Positions 1 to 6,739 of a stretch of 15,723 nucleotides of DNA are shown piece after piece. Position 1 is the stretch's first letter. Every line of letters starts with the position of its first letter. A model generated the notes under the pieces. It did not search any database. It worked only from the letters and a program-made list of their open reading frames with translations, and had not been told where the DNA came from. The stretch covers positions 1 through 15,723 of the forward strand of contig CALCVP010000024.1 in assembly GCA_937907705.1 (NCBI GenBank), given 5' to 3'. Both the position numbers and the translations under genes were made by a program. Source of the DNA: an uncultured Prevotella sp. Its GTDB lineage: Bacteria > Bacteroidota > Bacteroidia > Bacteroidales > Bacteroidaceae.

Positions 1-2580
1 ATGAAGCAAAAGAATCTGAAATTAGCCGTGATGGCATTATGCTCCGCTTCTTTGGCTCAGGCACAGAATCCTACCGATTCTATCGGACAGCGAGGATCGA
101 CTCTCTCGGAGTCGGCTTTTACGTTCACTGAGGCACAGCTCGGAGAGGATGACGATATGTCGCAGAATGTTACTATCGTCAACTCCAACAACAACATTTA
201 CGCAAGTGAAGTGGGCTACCTCTTTTCGCCGGTGCGCTTCCGCTACCGCGCATTCGACCAGAAGTACAATGACGTTTATGTCAATGGGGCTCCGATGAAC
301 GATATGGAAACGGGGCAGTTCCGTTTCTCCAATGTCGGCGGACTGAACCAGCAGACCAAGAACCAGGAGTTTGCACTGCCGTTTGAGTCTAACAACTTTG
401 CTATGCCGGGAATGGCGGGTTCCAACAACTATAACTTCCGTCCGGCAAGCATGCCTGCCGGTCATCGCATCACGTTGACTGGAGCAAACCGCAGTTACAC
501 CTTGCGCGGCATGTATACTTTCAACACCGGACTGAGCAACCGCGGATGGGCTTTCTCCGGGAACATTACATACCGTTGGGCTAATGAAGGATACGTTGAG
601 GGAACTTTCTACAATTCACTGTCTTACTTTCTCGGTGTGCAGAAAGTGTTTGGCGACGGTGCCCATTCCCTTTCGTTCACCACTTGGGGCAATCCTACCG
701 AGCGTGCATCGCAGGGTGCCGGTACGGACGAGATGTACTGGATGGCAAACGACAGATATTACAACCCATACTGGGGCTACCAAAACGGGAAGAAACGTAA
801 CTCGCGCATCATAAACGACTTTGCCCCTACGGCTCTCCTTACTTGGGACTGGAAGATTTCAGACAACGACAAACTGACAACTTCTTTGCTCGGCAGATAC
901 AGCATATACAAAAGCACGAAGCTAAACTACAACAATGCCGACAACCCTCATCCTAACTATTGGAAGAATATGCCAAGCAGTTATTATGATATTTGGGACG
1001 AGAGCAATACGTCTTACCGCAATGCATCGGCTCTTGCCGCTTGGCAGGAGGCTTACAGCTACTGGTCAGGCTCCAAGGCGAACCGACAGATTGATTGGGA
1101 CCGCCTGTACTACTGCAACCAACAGGCTGCCACTCAGGGACAGGATGCCATGTATTATATTCAGGCTAAGCACAACAATGCGTTGAATATAGCTCTTTCG
1201 TCTACTTTCAACAAGCAGATAGACAAAAACAAAACCTGGAATATAGGTATTATAGGGGCTACAAACAAGGGTATGCACTATCAGACTATGGATGATTTGC
1301 TTGGTGCAACCCAGTTCCACAATGTGAATACGTATGCCATAGGCACTTATGCTCCGGATGCTGACGAGGTACAGTATGACCTCAACAATCCTAACGGCAT
1401 TGTGAAAGAAGGCGACAAGTTTGGATATAACTACAATCTGTTTGTAAACAACGGCAAACTGTGGACAAGCTATGCCGAAAACTTTGGCAGACTGCATTAT
1501 ATGGTTGCCGGAAAGGTGGGCTATACCGCCATGCAGCGCGAAGGAAAAATGCGCAACGGTCTTGCTAAAAACAACTCTTATGGAAAAAGTCATACGGCAC
1601 AGTTTCTTGACGGAGGATTAAAGTTCGGCGCCAATGTAAACGTGGGCAGAGGAAATGCTTTTACGCTCGGTATTGGCTATGAGTACAGGGCTCCGCAAGC
1701 AAAGGCGGCATTCATTTCTCCTGAAATCAACAACGACTTTATCCGCAACCTGAAGAACGAACGTGTGCTTAACGCAGAGGTTGGCTATCAATTGCAGAAC
1801 TCTTGGCTGCACGCCAATATCAATGCTTATTATAGTCGTGTAACAAATGCTACAGACTGGCAGAACTTCTATATGGACGACATCAACTCATTTACCTATG
1901 TGTCTATCTCTGACATGAAGAAAGAGTATTATGGTGTTGAGGCTGGACTGAAGTTCAAGGTTACGAGTGCATTCGACATTAAACTTATCGGACAGATCAG
2001 CGATGCCAAAATCATAAATGACGGTAAGCTTGAATATATGAAGTCGCAGAATGCCACTGTTTACGGTGATGTTGCCGAAGGACTCGTTGAGGATCACATC
2101 TATAATAAAGGCATGCGCGAGAGCGGAACACCGCTGACATCGGCCAGTCTTGGACTGAGCTATCACAGTGGCGGATGGTTTGTTGACCTCAATGCCAACT
2201 ACTACGACCGCATCTACCTGTCGTATTCACCCAATTACAGATACCTGTCTTCATGCAAGGTGCGCGGCGATATTCTCAACAACGAGCCTATACGCAGCAA
2301 TTTAGCTCAGGCTAAGGGGCACGGTGGTTTCATGATAGACGGTTCTATCGGTAAAAGCATTTACTTGAAACATGGTTCACTGTCTGTCAATCTTTCTGTT
2401 ACAAATATACTCAACAACACAAGTATTGTTACAGGAGGATATGAGCAGAGCAGAAGCGATTACAGCACTCCGAAGGCTGACGGAACTGCTACGACACGTG
2501 CCTACAAGTTCTCCAAGAATCCTATGAAGTTTTATGCCTACGGTACTAACGGAATGTTGAACATCGCATACAAATTCTAA
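1..2580 (+). CDS. TonB-dependent receptor, outer-membrane beta-barrel
   Basis: An 859-residue outer-membrane protein. Residues 1-21 form a Sec signal peptide with a likely cut after AQA (AQA|QN). Residues of about 45-150 resemble a TonB-receptor plug, including the segment YNDVYVNGAPMND. The rest is aromatic-rich alternating beta strand typical of a 22-strand barrel, ending in a terminal Phe (NIAYKF). It is shorter than SusC proteins (about 1000 residues) and lacks the usual N-terminal carboxypeptidase-regulatory-like domain; I see no clear TonB box. It begins the operon with the DUF5689 lipoprotein (14 bases downstream) and the multidomain lipoprotein. By family it would import a ligand across the outer membrane using TonB energy; the ligand is unknown. 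The ATG is the first base of the window, so the promoter is not visible and an upstream start cannot be excluded, though the signal peptide fits this start. Confidence 0.85.
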   Translation: MKQKNLKLAVMALCSASLAQAQNPTDSIGQRGSTLSESAFTFTEAQLGEDDDMSQNVTIVNSNNNIYASEVGYLFSPVRFRYRAFDQKYNDVYVNGAPMNDMETGQFRFSNVGGLNQQTKNQEFALPFESNNFAMPGMAGSNNYNFRPASMPAGHRITLTGANRSYTLRGMYTFNTGLSNRGWAFSGNITYRWANEGYVEGTFYNSLSYFLGVQKVFGDGAHSLSFTTWGNPTERASQGAGTDEMYWMANDRYYNPYWGYQNGKKRNSRIINDFAPTALLTWDWKISDNDKLTTSLLGRYSIYKSTKLNYNNADNPHPNYWKNMPSSYYDIWDESNTSYRNASALAAWQEAYSYWSGSKANRQIDWDRLYYCNQQAATQGQDAMYYIQAKHNNALNIALSSTFNKQIDKNKTWNIGIIGATNKGMHYQTMDDLLGATQFHNVNTYAIGTYAPDADEVQYDLNNPNGIVKEGDKFGYNYNLFVNNGKLWTSYAENFGRLHYMVAGKVGYTAMQREGKMRNGLAKNNSYGKSHTAQFLDGGLKFGANVNVGRGNAFTLGIGYEYRAPQAKAAFISPEINNDFIRNLKNERVLNAEVGYQLQNSWLHANINAYYSRVTNATDWQNFYMDDINSFTYVSISDMKKEYYGVEAGLKFKVTSAFDIKLIGQISDAKIINDGKLEYMKSQNATVYGDVAEGLVEDHIYNKGMRESGTPLTSASLGLSYHSGGWFVDLNANYYDRIYLSYSPNYRYLSSCKVRGDILNNEPIRSNLAQAKGHGGFMIDGSIGKSIYLKHGSLSVNLSVTNILNNTSIVTGGYEQSRSDYSTPKADGTATTRAYKFSKNPMKFYAYGTNGMLNIAYKF

Positions 2581-2594
2581 TAAATTATCAAGAA

Positions 2595-3515
2595 ATGAAA
2601 ATGATAAAATATATAAAAATCATTATTGCGGCTATGCTGCTCGGCGGTATTGCCACATCTTGTATGGATGATGACTGGAGCGCCCCTACAAACACAGTGC
2701 CACCTTACGGCAACAATAATATCCAAGAGGATAACAGCAAGATTGTATCTATCAAGGATTTGAAGGCTAATACTGTGGATAAGCTTGCTTCATCGGTTGC
2801 CAACGACACCATCCGCATTACAGAAGATTGGCAGTTGAAAGTACGTGTTACCGGAAATGACATTGCCGGCAACATCTACAACGAAGTTGCCGTGGAGGAC
2901 GAGAGCGGCGAGGGCATCCTCATTTGCATCCAAAAGGGCGGTCTCTATGGCTTCCTGCCAATAGGGCAGGAGATACTTGTTAATCTGAAGGGTCTGTACA
3001 TTGGCATATACGGAAACAATGTGCAAATAGGTACACCTTATACAAATGCCAGCGGAAGAACTTTTCCGAGCCGCATGAGTTTCAATACTTGGAACGAGCA
3101 CTTCAAAATTCTCGGTACGGCAGATGCTTCAAAGGTACAACCAGAGGAATTTGATGTATCTATGTTGAAGAATGAAGCGTATGTAAAGTCGCACCGCGGC
3201 AAACTGATGACGCTGAAGAATGTAGAGATGGACAAGGCTGACGGCAAGCTTACGTGGGCTCCTGATGCAGAGAAGGATGCCGGTAACGGAGTAAGCCGCA
3301 CGGTGAAAATAAACGGAAAGGCTCAGTCGCTTATGGTTGTGCGCAGCAGCACTTATGCCGACTTTGCTGCAAAGGCAATGCCTACGGGAAAGGTTAACTT
3401 GACAGGTATCTTTACTGTTTATGCCACCAACCCTTCAAAATATGGCTATACCTGGCAAATTCTTCTTCGCAGCGAGAAGGATATAGACATTCTTACCGGT
3501 GAGAACAATAAGTAA
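2595..3515 (+). CDS. DUF5689-type surface lipoprotein
   Basis: A 306-residue lipoprotein. A hydrophobic signal peptide ends in the lipobox IATSC with the lipidated Cys at residue 23. The next residues, MDDD, match the acidic lipoprotein export signal that sends Bacteroidota lipoproteins to the cell surface. From about residue 47 to 300 the pattern (VSIKDLKANT, then beta strands with VEDESGEGILI, GQEILVNLKG and GIYGNNVQIG) matches DUF5689, an OB-fold-like beta domain of secreted Bacteroidota proteins. It starts 14 bases after the receptor stop and is followed 37 bases later by another lipoprotein, so co-transcription is very likely. By analogy with SusD-like partners it may present ligand to the receptor, but it shows no SusD alpha-helical (TPR) character. 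The family assignment is from recall of pattern; the ligand is unknown. Confidence 0.75.
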   Translation: MKMIKYIKIIIAAMLLGGIATSCMDDDWSAPTNTVPPYGNNNIQEDNSKIVSIKDLKANTVDKLASSVANDTIRITEDWQLKVRVTGNDIAGNIYNEVAVEDESGEGILICIQKGGLYGFLPIGQEILVNLKGLYIGIYGNNVQIGTPYTNASGRTFPSRMSFNTWNEHFKILGTADASKVQPEEFDVSMLKNEAYVKSHRGKLMTLKNVEMDKADGKLTWAPDAEKDAGNGVSRTVKINGKAQSLMVVRSSTYADFAAKAMPTGKVNLTGIFTVYATNPSKYGYTWQILLRSEKDIDILTGENNK

Positions 3516-3549
3516 TAAAAGAATAACAATTAAAACGTAAAAGAATAAC
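3516..3549 (+). repeat. 12-bp perfect direct repeat in the intergenic leader
   Basis: TAAAAGAATAAC occurs at 3516-3527 and again at 3538-3549, a period of 22 bases, filling most of the gap before the ATG at 3553. It is A-rich, as Bacteroidota translation-initiation regions tend to be, so it could affect ribosome loading. A regulatory role is not shown. Confidence 0.6.
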
Positions 3550-3552
3550 TTT

Positions 3553-5040
3553 ATGAAAAAGATATTATATTCGGTGATGGCAATAGCAGCCTTTACATTC
3601 TCGTTCACCTCGCTTACAAGCTGCGAGGATGTTCCGGCACCTTATGAGATTCCGGGAGAAAATGGTGGAGAAACACCGGGCGAAAGCTCTCTTCCTTATA
3701 CAGATGCCAATCTTTCAGATTGGGAAACCGTAACCCCCAAGGGTGCGGCATGGAGCCTTGGCAGTACCTATGCCAAAGCAACTGGTTACAATGGTACCGC
3801 TTACGACGAGACAGAAGCTTGGCTTGTATCACCTAAAATAAATCTGGGCTCAGCAACTGGCGCAGTAATCAATTTTGACCATGTTATCCGCTATGTCTTC
3901 AATGAGTCTGATTTGAACAATCATGAAATGTATATCAGCAGCGACTACTCAGGTGATGTAAAGACTGCCACTTGGACGAAACTCGGCTACAAGCCTGTTG
4001 CTTCTGCAACAAATACATGGGACTTCTATGCTGCCAACACTATAGCTGTTCCACAGGAATATCTTGGCAAAGAGGTTGTCGTGGCATTTAAGTTTACATG
4101 CGGTTCAAGCAATTCTACAACATGGGAGATAAAGAATTTCTCTATCACAGAGGGTACCGGTGGCGACCAGCCTAATCCGGACCAACCTTCAACCGGTGTT
4201 GCCACAGGCGACGGTACACAGGCTAATCCGTTCAATAGCGTTGCCGCAAACAATTATGCCTCATCTTTGGCTGCTGATGTTGAATCAGACAAAGATGTGT
4301 ATATTAAGGGCAAGGTCGTTTCTGTAACACAGAATTACGCAGCTACAACATACGGAACGGCAACCTTCTATATCTCTGACGACGGTAAGGACGCTAATAA
4401 ATTCTGTGTCTATCGCGCTCTTTATTTGAATAATGAGAAATATACTTCCGGTACAGACATCAATGTTGGTGATGATGTGGTTGTTTGCGGTAAAGTAGTT
4501 AACTATAAAGGCAATACTCCTGAGACCGCAACAAGCAAGGCGTACCTCGTATCATTGAAGAGCAATGGCGGAACTGGAGGCGGTGATACTCCGACAACTC
4601 CTGTCAGTGATGCATTGACAATTGACGGAACGACAGTAACGCTTGCCAACACAAGTGCAACGGAAGGTACAGAAAGTGTTTCTTTAGACTGCTCGACACT
4701 TGGCTATACTAATGCACAGGAGGTAGAAACAGTGAAGTTCTCTGATGGTACAACGCTCACATTTGACAAAAATGGAGAGACAAACGGTCCTAAGTATTAT
4801 ACTGCAACAGGAGGATTCCGTATCTACAAGAATAACAAACTGACATTTGCCGGAGTAAAGAAGATAGCAAGAATTATTTTGACTTGCGACTCATACAATG
4901 GCGTTGATTATGTAGGCAACAACACTGCAACGGTTGAAATATCAGGCAATAATGTTATTTATACCAATGTATTTACTGGAACATCTGGTGGTGGTGTTCA
5001 GCTTCGTGTAAAGAACATAAAGATTGTTTATGCCAAGTAA
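3553..5040 (+). CDS. Multidomain surface lipoprotein (choice-of-anchor J-like, OB-fold-like, C-terminal beta domain)
   Basis: A 495-residue lipoprotein. The signal peptide ends in lipobox LTSC with lipidated Cys24 followed by ED, compatible with surface export. A Gly/Glu/Pro-rich linker leads to a jelly-roll region at about residues 49-198 (DANLSDWETV at the start, AWLVSPKINL, then FKFTCGSSNSTTWEIKNF), the pattern of choice-of-anchor J domains. Residues of about 218-334 (GTQANPF, then DVYIKGKVVSV, TFYISDDG, INVGDDVVVCGKV) look like an OB-fold similar to DUF6359 or nucleic-acid-binding OB modules. After a GGTGGGDTP linker, residues 352-495 form a second beta domain ending near LRVKNIKIVYAK. 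It is the last gene of the receptor operon, immediately followed by a terminator. Ligand binding at the surface is likely. Whether the ligand is nucleic acid or carbohydrate cannot be decided from sequence. Confidence 0.7.
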   Translation: MKKILYSVMAIAAFTFSFTSLTSCEDVPAPYEIPGENGGETPGESSLPYTDANLSDWETVTPKGAAWSLGSTYAKATGYNGTAYDETEAWLVSPKINLGSATGAVINFDHVIRYVFNESDLNNHEMYISSDYSGDVKTATWTKLGYKPVASATNTWDFYAANTIAVPQEYLGKEVVVAFKFTCGSSNSTTWEIKNFSITEGTGGDQPNPDQPSTGVATGDGTQANPFNSVAANNYASSLAADVESDKDVYIKGKVVSVTQNYAATTYGTATFYISDDGKDANKFCVYRALYLNNEKYTSGTDINVGDDVVVCGKVVNYKGNTPETATSKAYLVSLKSNGGTGGGDTPTTPVSDALTIDGTTVTLANTSATEGTESVSLDCSTLGYTNAQEVETVKFSDGTTLTFDKNGETNGPKYYTATGGFRIYKNNKLTFAGVKKIARIILTCDSYNGVDYVGNNTATVEISGNNVIYTNVFTGTSGGGVQLRVKNIKIVYAK

Positions 5041-5056
5041 GCAATAAAGAGATAAA

Positions 5057-5100
5057 GAAAATCCCATTATCCAAAGTTTCGGATGATGGGATTTTCTTTT
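5057..5100 (+). terminator. Rho-independent terminator of the receptor operon
   Basis: A 16-bp stem (5057-5072 with 5081-5096, one G-U pair) closes an 8-base loop (AAAGTTTC) and is followed by TTTT. It starts 16 bases after the stop of the multidomain lipoprotein, and fits the end of the three-gene operon. Confidence 0.9.
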
Positions 5101-5180
5101 GTCTTAAATCACTTATATATCAGTTCTATAACCTTTATTTGCTTATAATCCTTAAAAATAATAATAAAAACTCCCTGATT

Positions 5181-5212
5181 TTTGCCTAATCCAAAAAAAC
5201 TTCTTACCTTTA
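5181..5212 (+). promoter_or_regulatory. Bacteroidota-type promoter for rpmE2
   Basis: The -33 box TTTG (5181-5184) is separated by 20 bases from a -7 box TACCTTTA (5205-5212), against the consensus TTTG / TAnnTTTG with one mismatch at the last base. It lies about 58 bases before the L31 start and after the upstream terminator. Confidence 0.6.
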
Positions 5213-5269
5213 CAGCCAAATGCTGAAAAGCAAAGTAATTTTATAAACAAGTAAATAAATTAGATTAAA

Positions 5270-5521
5270 ATGAAAAAAGGTATCCATCCTGAAAACTATC
5301 GCCCCGTCGTATTCAAAGATATGTCCAACGGCGATATGTTCCTTACACGTTCTACATGCAAAACAACAGATACAGTAGAATTTGAAGGCGAGACTTACCC
5401 AGTGGTAAAGGTCGAAATCTCAAGCACATCTCACCCGTTCTATACAGGTAAGAGCAAGCTCGTTGACTCCGCAGGTCGTGTGGACAAGTTCATGAGCCGC
5501 TATGGAAAAGCCCGCAAATAA
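5270..5521 (+). CDS. rpmE2: 50S ribosomal protein L31 type B (bL31B)
   Basis: An 83-residue protein of the large ribosomal subunit; in other bacteria L31 bridges the 50S central protuberance and the 30S head. The start MKKGIHPENYRPVVFKD and the C-terminal KFMSRYGKA are characteristic of type B L31. It has a single Cys (residue 30) and lacks the CxxC zinc ligands of type A proteins, so it should be zinc-independent. It is a single-gene unit: the promoter is at 5181-5212 and a terminator follows at 5553-5606. It breaks up the run of envelope genes and is unrelated to them in function. There is no Shine-Dalgarno sequence, only an A/T-rich leader. Very sure of the family. Confidence 0.97.
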   Translation: MKKGIHPENYRPVVFKDMSNGDMFLTRSTCKTTDTVEFEGETYPVVKVEISSTSHPFYTGKSKLVDSAGRVDKFMSRYGKARK

Positions 5522-5552
5522 TATATACATATTATATATTAAAGGAAAGAAT

Positions 5553-5606
5553 AAAAGTGTGTTCAAGCGTAGTTGCATATGCGCATGAGCACATTTTTTG
5601 TTTTTG
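5553..5606 (+). terminator. Rho-independent terminator after rpmE2
   Basis: TGTGTTCA (5558-5565) pairs with TGAGCACA (5586-5593) with one G-U pair. A further GCG/CGC pair lies inside, and the preceding AAAA can pair with the start of the U-run. TTTTTTGTTTTTG follows. The site lies 36 bases after the L31 stop. Confidence 0.8.
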
Positions 5607-5675
5607 TGCAATTCTTATGAAAGGAATATCTATTTGAAGATATTCATAAAACTATCTATTAAAAGCAATGCAATA

Positions 5676-6644
5676 ATGAACCTTATGAGAAATATAAATT
5701 TAAAATCCTTCTTGTATTTGTCATTGATGTTCCTCTCGCTTACAGCCTGTGGCGGTGATGACGACGAGAATGGCAACGGAGGAACATCTGAGCGCAACGA
5801 CAACAAGAATACGGCATATACAGACAATGCTGCCACACGTATTGAAGTGCCACATCTGCAAGGTGGCAACAGCAAGTTTATCGTGTATAGAACATCCAAT
5901 AAGGCATTTGACAAGGATGGTGTAAACTACTGTGTTGAATGGGACAGGAAATTGAAAGCAAACCGCTGGACCTGCTATATAATGACAAGCAGCAACAGCA
6001 AGAAAAACGTTTCGCGTTGGTATGCCGACAAGGGAGAGCTGCAATATCCGTTTGATACAAGCAATTTGAGTATGTCAGACTATTATACCAAGTCAAACGG
6101 TGAGGACTGTATTTACGGTTCTGGTTTTGACCACGGTCATTTATGCCCGTCTAATGACCGCCTGTATAGTTCAGATGTGAACAAACAAACTTTCTATTTA
6201 ACTAACATGCAGCCACAATACAAGGAGTTTAACGGGAGCAGCAGCGAACATAAATACAAGGGACTATGGATTAACATGGAGAACTGGATATATAATTTTG
6301 TACAGAGCAACCGTTTTGGTTCCACCGACACACTGTTCATCTGCAAGGGAGGAACGATAGACAATGAGTCACAGATTCTGATGAGGAAAAACAACATAAT
6401 TGTACCGAAGTACTTTTATGCGGCAATAGTATGGAAACGTTCAAATATGAATATCTATTCCGGCATTGCATTCTGGTACGAGCACACTAAGGTATTTCAT
6501 GACGATAGTCCGAAAGCATATGCTATCTCAATCAATGAACTTGAGAAGAAGCTTGGAAACAAGATAGATTTCTTTTGCAATCTGCCGGATAAGATAGAAA
6601 GCAGTGTAGAGAAAACAGCAGCAACGATAGACTTTGGCTTTTAA
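5676..6644 (+). CDS. Secreted lipoprotein DNA/RNA non-specific endonuclease (NUC1 family)
   Basis: A 322-residue nuclease. The open frame extends back to 5598, but that start lies in the U-run of the rpmE2 terminator. Starting at 5676 (or 5685) gives a clean signal peptide with lipobox LTAC, Cys25, followed by GGDDDE, a surface-export signal. A low-complexity linker (to about residue 60) leads to the beta-beta-alpha-metal nuclease domain. The catalytic motif is FDHGHLCPSNDR with His155 as predicted general base; the usual DRGH reads DHGH here. The likely metal ligand is Asn186, in KEFNG after TNMQPQ. Trp198 and Glu202 keep the W-x3-E spacing of Serratia nuclease, but there are about eight extra residues between Asn and Trp. 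It would cut DNA and RNA without sequence preference outside the cell. A weak promoter match (TTTG at 5603, TCTATTTG at 5629) precedes it. Confidence 0.9.
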   Translation: MNLMRNINLKSFLYLSLMFLSLTACGGDDDENGNGGTSERNDNKNTAYTDNAATRIEVPHLQGGNSKFIVYRTSNKAFDKDGVNYCVEWDRKLKANRWTCYIMTSSNSKKNVSRWYADKGELQYPFDTSNLSMSDYYTKSNGEDCIYGSGFDHGHLCPSNDRLYSSDVNKQTFYLTNMQPQYKEFNGSSSEHKYKGLWINMENWIYNFVQSNRFGSTDTLFICKGGTIDNESQILMRKNNIIVPKYFYAAIVWKRSNMNIYSGIAFWYEHTKVFHDDSPKAYAISINELEKKLGNKIDFFCNLPDKIESSVEKTAATIDFGF

Positions 6645-6645
6645 A

Positions 6646-6675
6646 AATACAAATATTACTTTTGTATTCCTTTTT
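6646..6675 (+). terminator. Weak AT-rich hairpin just after the nuclease stop
   Basis: AATACAAA (6646-6653) pairs perfectly with TTTGTATT (6661-6668), then CC and TTTTT. The stem is AT-rich and weak, so it may only assist the stronger hairpin just downstream. Confidence 0.35.
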
Positions 6676-6680
6676 GAAGG

Positions 6681-6739
6681 CAGGTGTTCAGAATTAATTC
6701 AAACAAGATTAAATTAGTTCTGAACACCTGTTTGTTTTT
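6681..6739 (+). terminator. Strong convergent-gene terminator hairpin
   Basis: A 19-bp stem: 6681-6699 (CAGGTGTTCAGAATTAATT) with 6712-6730, one G-U pair, 12-base loop. It is followed by TTTGTTTTT. On the + strand it ends the nuclease transcript. The GH78 gene converges and its stop (6738-6740) overlaps the U-run, so the same hairpin can serve the - strand, although no U-run follows it there. The stem core recurs near 14491-14534. Confidence 0.85.

Noticed and set aside
37..465. 142-codon open frame on the - strand
   Set aside because: Fully inside the receptor signal peptide and plug region in antisense; no recognisable protein features.
1066..1593. 175-codon open frame antisense to the TonB receptor
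   Set aside because: It is a shadow of the receptor frame, with no signal, domain or promoter, and composition follows the opposite-strand gene.
5270..5521. L31 gene as part of the receptor operon
   Set aside because: A strong terminator at 5057-5100 and a separate promoter at 5181-5212 separate it.
5598..5675. N-terminal extension of the first nuclease
   Set aside because: It starts inside the U-run of the rpmE2 terminator, and would bury the lipoprotein signal peptide.
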